Shown: piece by piece, positions 36,159-45,512 of the stretch | Position numbering within the stretch: position 1 is the stretch's first letter | How the letters are laid out: each line of letters starts with the position of its first letter | Assembly (NCBI RefSeq): GCF_003987395.1 | Contig: NZ_PIPT01000001.1 | Location: forward strand, 186,001 to 250,000 | Direction: 5' to 3' | Length of the DNA stretch: 64,000 bases | From: Pseudidiomarina aquimaris | GTDB taxonomy: Bacteria; Pseudomonadota; Gammaproteobacteria; Enterobacterales; Alteromonadaceae | Translations under genes and position numbers: made by a program | Notes under the pieces: generated by a model | What the model was told of the DNA's origin: nothing | Database searches by the model: none | The model's input: only the letters and a program-made list of their open reading frames with translations

Positions 36159-36159
36159 C

Positions 36160-37440
36160 GTGGAAACGCTTGTCTTAAAGGGGCTATCGCGCTGTACCGG
36201 CGAGGTGGATTTGCCTGGCTCAAAGAGTATTGCCAACCGTGCATTATTGATGGCGGCGTTATGTGCCCCAGGGCAAGTAACAGAACTGCGCCACATGCTG
36301 CGCAGTGATGATACCGAACGTATGCTAGAGGCCCTGCGCGCCTTAGGCGTAGTGATTGAAGAGGTGACCCCGACTACGTTACGCGTGCTTGGCAACGGTG
36401 GACGCTGGACAGCGGCACCACGGCAGCTTTACCTCGGTAACGCAGGCACGGCAATGCGACCGCTCACCGCGGTGCTCGCAGCAACCCTGACACAGCCAAT
36501 CGAATTAACCGGTGACGCACGCATGCAAGAGCGTCCGATCTTGGACCTGACGAAGGCATTGCAGCAAGCGGGTGCAGGTGTTCGCTTCTTGCAGACTGAC
36601 GGCTATCCACCTTTAGTCCTAACACAAGCCATGCATGGCGGTACCGTGCAAGTGAACGGGAGCGCATCAAGTCAATACATCTCAGCACTTTTAATGGCTT
36701 TGCCGTTGTTAGCTGAGGATAGCGTGCTGGAACTAACCGGTACCGTGGTTTCGTGGCCTTATATCAAGCTTACCTTGGCAATGTTAGAAAGCTTTGGCAT
36801 TGTTATCGAGCAAACTTCAGCACAACAGTTCGTGATTCGTGGCGGACAAACTTATACGAGTCCAGAGCGTTACTGGATTGAAGGTGATGCGAGTGCTGCG
36901 AGTTACTGGCTCGCAGCGGGTGTGTTAGGTGGTGGGCCACTGACACTGTACGGGGTGGGGCGCAAAAGTATTCAGGGCGACATTGCTTTTGTCGACTATC
37001 TTCGCAAGATGGGCGGTAACGTCGAGCTGCACGAAGAGTATGCAGTAGTGACGGGCGGCAAGCTAAAGGGCCTTGATGCCGATCTCAATGCCATTCCTGA
37101 CGCGGCGATGACCTTTGCCACGTTAGCTTTGTTCGCCGAAGGTGAAACCTGTATTCGCAACATTGCCAATTGGCGTATCAAAGAAACTGATCGTTTGCAT
37201 GCGATGGCCACCGAGTTACGCAAATGCGGGGCAACTGTCGAAGAAGGCGCAGACTTTATTCGCATACAGCCACCTGCGGAAATTCAGCACGGGCAGATTG
37301 CGACCTACGACGATCACCGTATGGCGATGTGCTTCTCACTGTTAGGATTTAGTGGTGCGGGTGTGACCATTGAAGACCCGCAGTGTTGCGCTAAAACCTA
37401 TCCAAATTACTTTGCCGAGTTTGCCCGTTTGTGTGGGTAA
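36160..37440 (+). CDS. aroA: 3-phosphoshikimate 1-carboxyvinyltransferase (EPSP synthase)
   Basis: A 426-residue shikimate-pathway enzyme joining phosphoenolpyruvate and shikimate-3-phosphate. Signatures are DLPGSKSIANRALLMAAL, YLGNAGTAMRPLTAVLA, and near the C-terminus RIKETDRLHAMATELRKCG. The GNAGTAMRP sequence indicates a class I, glyphosate-sensitive type. The frame can start at 36136 inside hisC, but GTG 36160 gives METLVLKGL-like alignment with E. coli MESLTLQPI and the right length (427). It follows the hisC stop by a single base. A 114-base gap with a possible promoter leads to cmk. Confidence 0.97.
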   Translation: METLVLKGLSRCTGEVDLPGSKSIANRALLMAALCAPGQVTELRHMLRSDDTERMLEALRALGVVIEEVTPTTLRVLGNGGRWTAAPRQLYLGNAGTAMRPLTAVLAATLTQPIELTGDARMQERPILDLTKALQQAGAGVRFLQTDGYPPLVLTQAMHGGTVQVNGSASSQYISALLMALPLLAEDSVLELTGTVVSWPYIKLTLAMLESFGIVIEQTSAQQFVIRGGQTYTSPERYWIEGDASAASYWLAAGVLGGGPLTLYGVGRKSIQGDIAFVDYLRKMGGNVELHEEYAVVTGGKLKGLDADLNAIPDAAMTFATLALFAEGETCIRNIANWRIKETDRLHAMATELRKCGATVEEGADFIRIQPPAEIQHGQIATYDDHRMAMCFSLLGFSGAGVTIEDPQCCAKTYPNYFAEFARLCG

Positions 37441-37519
37441 AATCATGCTTTTACGCAAACTGTCATTAACTATTCTGTAAAGCTTCATCTAATTGAGATG
37501 CAATTTTCTGGCAAATCCG

Positions 37520-37525
37520 TATAAT
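37520..37525 (+). promoter_or_regulatory. Possible -10 element for cmk-rpsA
   Basis: A perfect TATAAT lies 30 bases before the cmk start. The best -35 nearby, TTGAGA (37493-37498), has an over-long 21-base spacer, so the promoter call is tentative. Confidence 0.35.
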
Positions 37526-37554
37526 TGCGGCGCTTTTAGTTGCTAGAGGATGCT

Positions 37555-38259
37555 ATGACCGATTCGATTCCAGTCATTACGATTGATGGCCCAGGTGGGG
37601 CCGGAAAAGGCACAGTCAGCCGCATTTTAGCGGAAAACCTAGGCTGGCATTTGCTGGATAGTGGCGCGATCTATCGTGTTTTGGCGTTAGCTGCATTGCA
37701 TCATGACTTTGCCCCTGAAGACGAAGAGAGTTTGGTTGCTTTAGCTAGCAATCTCGACGTCAAGTTCGAGGTGGAAAGCGATGAAGCGCTGACGCATATC
37801 ATCCTTGAGGGTGAAGACGTCACCATGTCGATTCGCACTGAAGCCGTTGGTAATATGGCGTCGAAAATCGCTGCGTTACCTCGGGTTCGTGAAGCGCTAT
37901 TGCGCCGCCAAAGGGCATTTAAAGAGCTGCCTGGATTGATTGCCGATGGACGTGATATGGGCACTGTGGTGTTTCCTTCGGCGGCAGCGAAAGTATTTCT
38001 TACCGCAAGTGCTGAAGAACGCGCCCAACGCCGCTACAAACAATTGCTAGAGAAAGGTTTTACTGCTAAAATCGACCAATTAATCGCCGAAATCGAAGAA
38101 CGTGATGAACGCGATGCAAATCGAGCGGTAGCGCCAATGAAAGCCGCCGACGATGCGCTTTATATAGATTCGACAGATTTGAGCATCGATGAAGTGGTGG
38201 ATCAAATCTTACGCTTTGCCCACGGCAAGCTAACAAATACTGAGAAGGCGAGCTCGTAA
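37555..38259 (+). CDS. cmk: Cytidylate kinase
   Basis: A 234-residue nucleoside monophosphate kinase that phosphorylates CMP and dCMP. The P-loop is [12 protein letters not shown] near residues 11-22; [26 protein letters not shown] and [10 protein letters not shown] complete the active site. AGAGGA lies 4 bases before ATG 37555; the frame opening at 37540 is less likely. It precedes rpsA, the order conserved across gammaproteobacteria, with a 108-base untranslated stretch that probably carries the S1 control element. Confidence 0.96.
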   Translation: MTDSIPVITIDGPGGAGKGTVSRILAENLGWHLLDSGAIYRVLALAALHHDFAPEDEESLVALASNLDVKFEVESDEALTHIILEGEDVTMSIRTEAVGNMASKIAALPRVREALLRRQRAFKELPGLIADGRDMGTVVFPSAAAKVFLTASAEERAQRRYKQLLEKGFTAKIDQLIAEIEERDERDANRAVAPMKAADDALYIDSTDLSIDEVVDQILRFAHGKLTNTEKASS

Positions 38260-38367
38260 CCTCGCCAACTTAGGGGTCTGTAGCACGGAAGCCAACAGAT
38301 TGATTCTAACAACCCCATCTCACAGGACTGTTTGGTGGATGTACTTAACTGAAGTAAGTTAACTCAT
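38260..38367 (+). promoter_or_regulatory. rpsA leader, probable S1 autoregulatory region
   Basis: No good Shine-Dalgarno precedes the rpsA ATG (only a weak AAGTAAG). GGGGT (38273-38277) can pair with ACCCC (38312-38316) around a loop containing GGA (38287-38289); further GGA triplets lie at 38325-38327 and 38337-38339. GGA in hairpin loops without a Shine-Dalgarno is the known layout of the E. coli rpsA leader, through which S1 controls its own translation. Confidence 0.5.
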
Positions 38368-40044
38368 ATGACCGAAAATTTTGCACAACTGTTTGAAGAA
38401 AGCCTCAAAGAGGTCGAAACCCGCCCAGGTTCAATCGTTAAAGGTACTGTCGTAGCTATCAACCGCGACGTTGTATTAGTAGACGCAGGCCTGAAATCTG
38501 AAAGTGCTATCCCTGTAGAGCAATTCCGTAACTCTGACGGCGAAGTTGAAATCAACATCGGCGATCAAGTTGACGTTGCTTTGGACGCTGTTGAAGATGG
38601 TTTTGGCGAGACAATCTTGTCACGCGAAAAAGCCAAGCGTCACGAAGCATGGTTGCAGTTGGAAAAAGCCTACGAAGACCAAGAAACTGTTACCGGTATT
38701 ATTAGCGGTAAAGTTAAGGGTGGTTTCACAGTTGATTTAGGTGGCGTACGTGCGTTCTTGCCAGGTTCTTTGGTAGACGTTCGTCCAGTTCGCGAAACTG
38801 CGCACCTAGAAAACAAAGATTTAGAATTCAAAGTGATCAAGCTTGACCAGAAGCGCAACAACGTTGTTGTTTCACGTCGTGCTGTTATCGAAACTGAAAA
38901 CAGTGCTGAGCGCGAAGAGCTGCTTGAAAGCTTGCAAGAAGGCCAAGAAGTTAAGGGTATCGTTAAGAACCTTACTGACTACGGTGCGTTCGTTGATTTG
39001 GGCGGCGTGGATGGCTTGTTGCACATCACTGATATGGCTTGGAAGCGCGTTAAGCACCCAAGTGAAGTGGTTAATGTTGGTGATGAAATCAACGTTAAAG
39101 TACTTAAGTTTGACCGTGAGCGCACGCGCGTATCACTTGGCCTTAAGCAATTGGGCGAAGATCCATGGTCAGATATCGCAGCACGTTACCCAGAAGGGCA
39201 CCGTCTGCAAGGCCGCGTAACCAACTTAACTGACTACGGCTGCTTCGTTGAAATCGAAGAAGGCGTTGAAGGTTTGGTTCACGTTTCTGAAATGGATTGG
39301 ACCAACAAGAACGTTCACCCATCTAAAGTTGTTAACTTGGATGACGTTGTTGAAGTTATGGTTCTTGAAATCGACGAAGAACGTCGTCGTATTTCACTTG
39401 GCCTGAAACAGTGCAAGCCTAACCCTTGGGAAGAGTTCGCGAAGAACTTCAACAAAGGTGAAAAAGTTAGCGGTAAGATCAAGTCAATCACTGACTTTGG
39501 TATCTTCATCGGCCTTGACGGCGGCATCGACGGTCTTGTTCACTTGTCAGACCTAAGCTGGAACACTGCAGCTGAAGAAGCTGTACGTGAATTCAAGAAA
39601 GGCGACGAAGTCACTGCAGTTGTCCTTCAAGTTGACGCAGAGCGTGAGCGTATCTCTCTAGGTATCAAGCAATTAGAAGAAGATCCGTTCAACAATTATC
39701 TGGCGGCCAACAAAAAAGGTGCTATTGTTACTGGTAAGGTCATCGAAGTTGATGCCAAGGGCGCTAAAGTTGAATTAGCCGAAAGCGTTGAAGGTTATAT
39801 CCGCGTAGCAGATATCTCGCGTGATCGCGTGGAAGATGCAACAACTGAGTTGAAAGTTGGTGACGAAGTTGAAGCACGTTTCATGGGCGTTGATCGTAAG
39901 AACCGCACTCTGAGCTTGTCAATCAAAGCGAAAGACGAAGCGGAAGAGAAAGAAGCACTTGAGTCAGTGAACAAGCAGCAGGACGAAGGCGACTTCACTA
40001 ACGCAATGGCGGAAGCTTTCAAAGCAGCGAAAAGCGACGACTAA
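38368..40044 (+). CDS. rpsA: 30S ribosomal protein S1
   Basis: A 558-residue protein (E. coli 557) with six S1 domains. The repeats are visible as recurring patterns: [59 protein letters not shown] and [21 protein letters not shown]1 binds mRNA and brings it to the 30S subunit. Codon choice shifts toward frequent codons relative to neighbours, as expected for a highly expressed gene. ihfB follows after 45 bases without a terminator, so the two may be cotranscribed. Confidence 0.98.
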   Translation: MTENFAQLFEESLKEVETRPGSIVKGTVVAINRDVVLVDAGLKSESAIPVEQFRNSDGEVEINIGDQVDVALDAVEDGFGETILSREKAKRHEAWLQLEKAYEDQETVTGIISGKVKGGFTVDLGGVRAFLPGSLVDVRPVRETAHLENKDLEFKVIKLDQKRNNVVVSRRAVIETENSAEREELLESLQEGQEVKGIVKNLTDYGAFVDLGGVDGLLHITDMAWKRVKHPSEVVNVGDEINVKVLKFDRERTRVSLGLKQLGEDPWSDIAARYPEGHRLQGRVTNLTDYGCFVEIEEGVEGLVHVSEMDWTNKNVHPSKVVNLDDVVEVMVLEIDEERRRISLGLKQCKPNPWEEFAKNFNKGEKVSGKIKSITDFGIFIGLDGGIDGLVHLSDLSWNTAAEEAVREFKKGDEVTAVVLQVDAERERISLGIKQLEEDPFNNYLAANKKGAIVTGKVIEVDAKGAKVELAESVEGYIRVADISRDRVEDATTELKVGDEVEARFMGVDRKNRTLSLSIKAKDEAEEKEALESVNKQQDEGDFTNAMAEAFKAAKSDD

Positions 40045-40089
40045 GAACGTAAGTGTGCTCGGTATTGACGCATAACAGAGGAGCTTAAG

Positions 40090-40374
40090 ATGACAAAATC
40101 GGAACTGATTCAACAGTTAACGGCATTGTATCCAGAGCTTTCTCCACGTCAGGTAGAAGATGCGGTGAAAGAGCTTATCGAACAAATGGCACAACAGCTT
40201 GCTGGTGGCGATCGAATTGAAATTCGAGGGTTTGGTAGTTTTTCACTGCATTATCGAGCACCGCGCGTTGGACGTAACCCGAAAACTGGTGAGAAAGTCG
40301 AGCTTGATGGTAAATACGTACCCCATTTTAAGCCCGGTAAAGAGCTACGTGAACGCGTAGATAACATCAGTTAG
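40090..40374 (+). CDS. ihfB: Integration host factor subunit beta
   Basis: A 94-residue DNA-bending protein of the HU/IHF family. [10 protein letters not shown], the body [13 protein letters not shown] and the arm [13 protein letters not shown] with the intercalating Pro identify the beta subunit; [16 protein letters not shown] closes it. It pairs with IhfA (not in this window) in replication, recombination and promoter architecture. GAGGAG lies 8 bases before the ATG. A strong terminator follows. Confidence 0.97.
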   Translation: MTKSELIQQLTALYPELSPRQVEDAVKELIEQMAQQLAGGDRIEIRGFGSFSLHYRAPRVGRNPKTGEKVELDGKYVPHFKPGKELRERVDNIS

Positions 40375-40403
40375 ACGGACGTTAATTTCGCGTCGAGTTC
40401 AGC

Positions 40404-40440
40404 AAAACGGCATGCTATAGTTAGGCATGCCGTTTTTTTA
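40404..40440 (+). terminator. Intrinsic terminator after ihfB
   Basis: A 12-base perfect stem, AAAACGGCATGC (40404-40415) with GCATGCCGTTTT (40425-40436), has a 9-base loop and a T run. It ends the rpsA-ihfB transcript 30 bases past the ihfB stop. Confidence 0.92.
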
Positions 40441-40474
40441 TGAGTTGCGCTCAAACTAAGCACTAGGACTTGTA

Positions 40475-40738
40475 ATGCTGCGTTTTATATTCATTGGTCT
40501 TCCCTTACTTCTTATGTTTTTATTAGCTGTTGCCTTTGGCGCACTAAACAAACATGCGATTTCTTTTAATTTCATCATTGGTGAAATCACTTTACCTGTT
40601 GCCGTTCTCACCGGGCTTTTTATTGGGCTGGGTTTTCTACTTGGTCTTGCGGCCATGGCGGCGAAACAGGTAGCGCTGCGCAACGAAAACCGCAAGCTGC
40701 GCAAACAGGTCACCCAACGCGAGCAGCCGAATGCTTGA
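40475..40738 (+). CDS. lapA: Lipopolysaccharide assembly protein LapA
   Basis: An 87-residue inner-membrane protein with two hydrophobic segments (LRFIFIGLPLLLMFLLAVAF and VAVLTGLFIGLGFLLGLAAM) and a cytoplasmic basic tail with coiled-coil character (LRNENRKLRKQVTQ). It matches LapA (YciS), partner of LapB in tuning LPS synthesis through LpxC proteolysis. Its stop lies 8 bases inside lapB, so translation is coupled. Confidence 0.93.
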   Translation: MLRFIFIGLPLLLMFLLAVAFGALNKHAISFNFIIGEITLPVAVLTGLFIGLGFLLGLAAMAAKQVALRNENRKLRKQVTQREQPNA

Positions 40739-41888
40739 GTTGTTGTTCCTGCTCTTACCGGTCGCCGCCGCCTATGGTTGGTTTATGGGACGCAACAGCG
40801 TTCGCAATGAGGACCGACGTGAGCAAGAAGAGTTTTCCAAACAATATGTAACGGGCTTGAATCTATTGTTGTCGGATCAGCCTGACAAAGCAGTTGATCT
40901 CTTTATCCAATTACTTGATGTCGACACCGATACACTCGAGACCCATTGGACACTGGGCAAGCTTTTTCGGCGCCGTGGTGAAGTCGACCGCGCAATAAAG
41001 ATTCACCAGAATCTGACCTCCCGGCCTACCATTAGTGAACGTCAACGCCGCCTCGCCATGTTTGAGCTCGGTTTAGATTATCTTGCCGCAGGCATCTTTG
41101 ACCGCGCCGAAGAAATGCTCTTAGCGATGCAAAATGACAAGGAATTTGCCGAGCCCTGTCAGCGCTACTTGCTTGAGCTGTATGAATCCACCCATGAATG
41201 GGATAAAGCAATCAAAGTTGCACTGAAACTCGCACGTCGCGATGCCAGCGCTGAGCCCTTGGTGGCACAACTTTACTGTGAGCTTGCCAGCTTGCAAGAT
41301 GACCCAGAGTTGAGCGAGAAATATTATCAGAAGGCCCGTAAGCATGAGCCGGAAAATGTGCGTGCCGCGTTGGCGCTGGGTCGTATGTGGTATGAGCAGG
41401 GGGCGCACAGCAAAGCGCAAAAGATTTTGATGGCGATTCTCGATGCCGATCCTGCGTTCATTTCAGAAGCACTGCCAATTCTGCGCGCTTGTTTTGAGAG
41501 CCAAGGCGACGAAGCTGGTTTTATTCAGTTTTTGCACAAGTGTGTGAGCGAGGCCAACTCAACTACTGCAGCGATGCTGCTTTCTGAGGCCATTGCGAAA
41601 AATAGTTCAATTGAAGAAGCAGAACAATTTATGCAAGCTGCGTTACTTCGTAATCCGACCATGAAGGGCTTTCACCAGTTGATGGACTTTCATATTCGCG
41701 CGGCGGATGTGGGGCGCGCACGTGACAGTTTGCAAATATTACAAAAGCTTGTACAGCAACAGCTCCAACAGCGGCCGAAATACCGTTGTCGCCATTGTGG
41801 CTTTGCTGGTAGTACCCTTTACTGGCACTGTCCGTCGTGCCGCGTTTGGGGTGAAATTAAACCTATTACTGGATTAGATGGAGATTAA
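40731..41888 (+). CDS. lapB: Lipopolysaccharide assembly protein LapB
   Basis: A 385-residue membrane-anchored TPR protein. One N-terminal helix (LELLFLLLPVAAAYGWFMG) is followed by TPR repeats through about residue 340 and a rubredoxin-type zinc knuckle, YRCRHCGF ... HCPSC, at the C-terminus. LapB recruits LpxC to FtsH and so limits LPS synthesis. The metal site Cys residues are all present. pyrF starts directly after its stop. Confidence 0.95.
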   Translation: MLELLFLLLPVAAAYGWFMGRNSVRNEDRREQEEFSKQYVTGLNLLLSDQPDKAVDLFIQLLDVDTDTLETHWTLGKLFRRRGEVDRAIKIHQNLTSRPTISERQRRLAMFELGLDYLAAGIFDRAEEMLLAMQNDKEFAEPCQRYLLELYESTHEWDKAIKVALKLARRDASAEPLVAQLYCELASLQDDPELSEKYYQKARKHEPENVRAALALGRMWYEQGAHSKAQKILMAILDADPAFISEALPILRACFESQGDEAGFIQFLHKCVSEANSTTAAMLLSEAIAKNSSIEEAEQFMQAALLRNPTMKGFHQLMDFHIRAADVGRARDSLQILQKLVQQQLQQRPKYRCRHCGFAGSTLYWHCPSCRVWGEIKPITGLDGD

Positions 41889-42587
41889 ATGACCACTCAG
41901 CCGTTTGTATTCGTGGCCCTTGATTATCCTAATGCCGATGCAGCTTGGCCGCTTGTGGAACAACTTGACGCAACACAATGCGGCGTAAAGGTCGGCAAAG
42001 AGCTGTTTACCGCCGCTGGCCCCGAGTTTGTGCGCAAATTAGTGGCGCAAGGCTTTAAAGTATTTCTTGATCTGAAGTTTCATGACATCCCGAACACCGT
42101 CGCAAAAGCGGTACGAGCGGCGGCCGAGCTGGGTGTTTACATGGTCAATGTGCATGCGTCGGGTGGCGAGCGCATGCTGCGGGCGGCGCACGAGGCATTG
42201 CAAGACCTTCCACAACGTCCACTGCTGATTGCGGTTACCGTCTTAACCAGTATGACTGAGGAAGATTTACACGGCGTAGGGCTTGATGTCAGTGTGGCAG
42301 AGCAGGTGGTACGGTTAGCCAAGCTGACTCAGGCGAGCGGACTTGACGGCGTTGTTTGTTCGGCGCAAGAAGCGGAAATACTGCAACAACAGTGTGGTCG
42401 CGACTTTGCTTTGGTGACGCCCGGCATTCGACCGGCTGGCAGTGAGCAGGGCGACCAGCGTCGTATCATGACTCCTGCTGATGCAGCGGCGCAAGGGATC
42501 CAGTATTTAGTCATTGGTCGGCCCATTACTCAAGCTGACGATCCTGCTTTGGCAGTCAAACAAATACTAAGTTCTCTCACAGCTTAA
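41889..42587 (+). CDS. pyrF: Orotidine 5'-phosphate decarboxylase
   Basis: A 232-residue enzyme for the last step of UMP synthesis. The active-site signature [11 protein letters not shown] (with the catalytic Asp-Lys-Asp set), GVKVGKELF at the N-terminus, and [20 protein letters not shown] with [11 protein letters not shown] at the C-terminus are all present. It is a TIM barrel that dimerises. Its start abuts the lapB stop, as in related genera. Confidence 0.97.
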   Translation: MTTQPFVFVALDYPNADAAWPLVEQLDATQCGVKVGKELFTAAGPEFVRKLVAQGFKVFLDLKFHDIPNTVAKAVRAAAELGVYMVNVHASGGERMLRAAHEALQDLPQRPLLIAVTVLTSMTEEDLHGVGLDVSVAEQVVRLAKLTQASGLDGVVCSAQEAEILQQQCGRDFALVTPGIRPAGSEQGDQRRIMTPADAAAQGIQYLVIGRPITQADDPALAVKQILSSLTA

Positions 42588-42684
42588 TCCGTTATCACAG
42601 CTCGCTACTTTAGTGCGTCTTAACTAAGCTTCTTGTACTGCTTATGCAGTGTTTCTGTGCAGTTATCTACAAGGAGCTTAGTTT

Positions 42685-43005
42685 ATGTTACGGAAAACTC
42701 TATGGACCGCAGTGCTCGTCGGTGCGGTCACCTCAACCACAGTCAACGCCGCGCCTTTGTTGACTACTGTAAAACCTACCCAACCGATGCAAGCGGTTCA
42801 GCAGCAACAGGTCAAAGTTAATATTAATACCGCTAGCGCTGCCGAGCTCGCCATGTCACTTACCGGAGTGGGGCAACGCCGGGCTGAGGCAATTATTGCC
42901 CTGCGCGAACAATTGGGTGGTTTTACCGATGCCAATCAGTTGATGCAAGTGAAGGGGATCGGTCCACGTTTGATTGAGCTCAACAAAGAACGCATTGAGC
43001 TCTAG
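42685..43005 (+). CDS. ComEA-like helix-hairpin-helix exported protein
   Basis: A 106-residue protein with a signal peptide (MLRKTLWTAVLVGAVTSTTV, cleavage near NAA) and a double helix-hairpin-helix domain. It has VNINTASAAELAMSLTGVGQ, a second helix block around RRAEAIIALRE, and LMQVKGIGPRLIELNKERI. Periplasmic proteins of this type bind double-stranded DNA and help DNA uptake in natural transformation. AAGGAG lies 9 bases before the ATG. It is separated from pyrF by 97 bases with no clear terminator, and ends one base from the convergent rhombosortase gene. Confidence 0.88.
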   Translation: MLRKTLWTAVLVGAVTSTTVNAAPLLTTVKPTQPMQAVQQQQVKVNINTASAAELAMSLTGVGQRRAEAIIALREQLGGFTDANQLMQVKGIGPRLIELNKERIEL

Positions 43006-43006
43006 T

Positions 43007-43639
43007 TTACTCGCTTTCCAGTTGGGCAAGTTTGGCAAGGCGGCGGTTGTGTAGCCACCAGGCAAGGATGCCGGAAAGGATTCCGAGACCATGCAGCAGC
43101 CAAATATGCTGAACTTGTCCGACTGCTAAAAAGCTTTGCCAGACACCGAAAAGCTCGGCAAGCCATTTAGCGGCGACTAAAACAAGAATGAAAAACATAA
43201 GCTTACGCTGCGTTGATGAGCTTGCAGCTTGTAGCTCGAGCAATACGCCCATCACCAGTAACCCGTGATTCACTATCGAAAGGCCAACAAAACGCTGTTC
43301 AAAACCGAGTAAACTCAAGGCGACCGAGCTGCCTAGAGTGATTAAGATCAGCGCATTTAGGTAAGTACGCACGGTGAAATAGCGCGCGAATAAAACCGTC
43401 AGTAAGAGCAGACCTAAACTGTTGAGCAACCAATGCATCGTCGTCAAATGCAGAAAGTGCGCAGTCAATAGCCGCCATGGCTCTTGCCAGACCAGCTCGC
43501 CAGCGAAGTCGAAATCCTCGAGCAGGTTAGCGTACTCAAATTGAAAGTAATAAGCCCATATCGTGATAGCGGCGAGCACCAAGCCACAAATAATAACTTG
43601 GATAGGATCTGATGGGCGCGCAGACATCGAGTCAGACAT
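43007..43639 (-). CDS. rrtA: Rhombosortase-type rhomboid intramembrane protease
   Basis: A 210-residue polytopic membrane protein with about six helices. WRLLTAHFLHLTTMHWLLN, the catalytic Ser in RFVGLSIVNHGLL and the His in HIWLLHGLGILSGILAWW match rhombosortase rather than GlpG. Rhombosortases cleave GlyGly-CTERM tails of secreted proteins (shown for VesB in Vibrio cholerae), leading to their surface attachment or release. No such tail is seen on any complete protein in this window, so its substrates lie elsewhere. The start could be residue 1 or the Met at residue 5. Confidence 0.85.
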   Translation of the reverse strand: MSDSMSARPSDPIQVIICGLVLAAITIWAYYFQFEYANLLEDFDFAGELVWQEPWRLLTAHFLHLTTMHWLLNSLGLLLLTVLFARYFTVRTYLNALILITLGSSVALSLLGFEQRFVGLSIVNHGLLVMGVLLELQAASSSTQRKLMFFILVLVAAKWLAELFGVWQSFLAVGQVQHIWLLHGLGILSGILAWWLHNRRLAKLAQLESE

Positions 43640-43742
43640 AGGTCGTAGATATACCTTTCAGCGTTGAGATAAGCAGTTAAGCCCTTTATGATAGAAGCGA
43701 GCTTACCCCCTGTAAACTGTTATCAACAGCAAAGGAAGGATT

Positions 43743-45512
43743 ATGAAACCTAAGATGTTAGCGGTCTTGCTGTTTTCTTCGGCATTTGCGCTAAGTGCTT
43801 GCACGGATACAACGGAGCAACAAGCCCAGCGTGACAAACGCGAGCCAGAAGCTGCAACTGGAATTATCGCTAAAGATGCCGCCATCGGCAGTGATTACAT
43901 GGTCGCTGCGGCAACGCCACAAGCCGCAGCCGCAGGACAAGAGATTCTTGCACAGGGGGGCAGTGCTATTGACGCAGCTGTTGCCGTGCAAGCGATGCTG
44001 ACATTGACCGAGCCACAATCTTCTGGAATTGGCGGCGGCGCATTTATTTTGTATTGGGATAATCAAAGCAAACAGCTTTATACCATTGATGCGCGTGAGA
44101 AAGCCCCTGCAACAGCCGGACCAGACTTGTTTTTAGATGCCAATGGTCAACCCCCTGAAAACTTCTGGGACGCGGTCGTTGGCGGCCGCTCAGTAGGTAC
44201 ACCGGGTGTGCTTAAAGGGCTAGAACTGGCACACCAACGTTGGGGTAAAACCGCATGGTCAGAGCTATTTGCCAGCACTATTACTGCCGCAGAAGAAGGC
44301 TTCACGGTTTCCCCACGTCTCGAGCTTTTGTTGGAGATGGAATTAAATCCTGGCTTACCGAATATGAAAGCGGGCGCCGATTATTTTTATCCCGATGGAC
44401 AAGCGTTACAAGCAGGTACAATTAAGCAAAACCCTGAGCTGGCTTGGGCGTTGAAGCTTGTTGCTGAGCAAGGTACTGATGCTTTCTACAAAGGCCCAAT
44501 TGCCGAGAAAATAGTCACGGCGGTTAATTCCAGTGAACGTTCCCCTGGTTTGCTAACCCTTGAAGACTTAGCAAACTATGAAGCGATTGTGCGTGAACCG
44601 GTGTGTAATGGCTATCGCGTTTACACCGTCTGCGGTATGGGACCGCCAAGTTCAGGTGGACTCACGGTATTGCAAATTTTAGGTATTCTCGAGAATTTCC
44701 CCGTGGCAAATTGGCAACCGGACAGTGTTGAGTTCGCTCATCACTTTACCCAAGCTTCCCGCTTAGCCTTTGCCGACCGTAATCGTTACATTGCCGACGA
44801 AGACTTTGTCGATGTGCCCATGACGCACATGCTGCAAAAGAGCTATCTAGCAGAACGTTCGCGTCGTATTGGTAACCGTGATTTAAACAAAGCGGTACCC
44901 GGCGAGTTTAAATCGCTCGCGTTCGCCGACGATCAGTCGCCAGAATTTCCGAACACAAGCCATATTTCCATCGTTGACGCCCAAGGTAACGCAGTATCCA
45001 TGACGACCAGTATTGAAATGGGCTTCGGCTCAGCAGTCATGGCCAGTGGCTTTTTGTTAAACAATCAACTTACTGACTTTTCCCTTGTGCCAAGTGTTGA
45101 TGGCAAGCTGATTGCGAATCGAGTGCAGGGCAGTAAACGCCCGCGTAGTTCAATGTCACCGACGATGGTATTTGACGCCGAGGGTGATGATTTAATCCAT
45201 GTGGTGGGTTCGCCAGGTGGCGCGCGGATTATTAATTATGTAGCGCAGACGCTGGTTGGTTTACTTGATTGGCAATTAAACATGCAGCAAGCGATTGATC
45301 TACCGCATATCACCAATCTCAACAATTACACTGCGTTAGAGAAAGGCACGGCCATGGCTGAGTTGCAGCGTAAACTTGAAAGGAAAGGCCACAAGGCCCG
45401 CGTTACGGACCTCAATAGTGGCCTGCATGGTATTACAATCTTGCCGGATGGGCGTTTGCTAGGCGGCGCTGACCCTCGCCGCGAAGGGGTTGCTTTAAGC
45501 GCGCAAGACTAA
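43743..45512 (+). CDS. ggt: Gamma-glutamyltransferase, lipoprotein
   Basis: A 589-residue N-terminal nucleophile hydrolase that cleaves gamma-glutamyl bonds of glutathione and peptides. A lipobox LSAC with Cys20 indicates a membrane-anchored form, unlike the soluble periplasmic E. coli enzyme. The large subunit has [12 protein letters not shown] and [12 protein letters not shown]; autocleavage is expected before Thr405 ([10 protein letters not shown]). [13 protein letters not shown] and [12 protein letters not shown] belong to the small subunit. An AAGGAAGG Shine-Dalgarno precedes the ATG. The stop overlaps the convergent msrAB stop by 4 bases. Confidence 0.94.
   Translation: MKPKMLAVLLFSSAFALSACTDTTEQQAQRDKREPEAATGIIAKDAAIGSDYMVAAATPQAAAAGQEILAQGGSAIDAAVAVQAMLTLTEPQSSGIGGGAFILYWDNQSKQLYTIDAREKAPATAGPDLFLDANGQPPENFWDAVVGGRSVGTPGVLKGLELAHQRWGKTAWSELFASTITAAEEGFTVSPRLELLLEMELNPGLPNMKAGADYFYPDGQALQAGTIKQNPELAWALKLVAEQGTDAFYKGPIAEKIVTAVNSSERSPGLLTLEDLANYEAIVREPVCNGYRVYTVCGMGPPSSGGLTVLQILGILENFPVANWQPDSVEFAHHFTQASRLAFADRNRYIADEDFVDVPMTHMLQKSYLAERSRRIGNRDLNKAVPGEFKSLAFADDQSPEFPNTSHISIVDAQGNAVSMTTSIEMGFGSAVMASGFLLNNQLTDFSLVPSVDGKLIANRVQGSKRPRSSMSPTMVFDAEGDDLIHVVGSPGGARIINYVAQTLVGLLDWQLNMQQAIDLPHITNLNNYTALEKGTAMAELQRKLERKGHKARVTDLNSGLHGITILPDGRLLGGADPRREGVALSAQD

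Noticed and set aside
42637-42650. Small hairpin ACTGC-TTAT-GCAGT between pyrF and the ComEA-like gene
   Set aside because: Only five base pairs and no T run follow, so it is not supported as a terminator.
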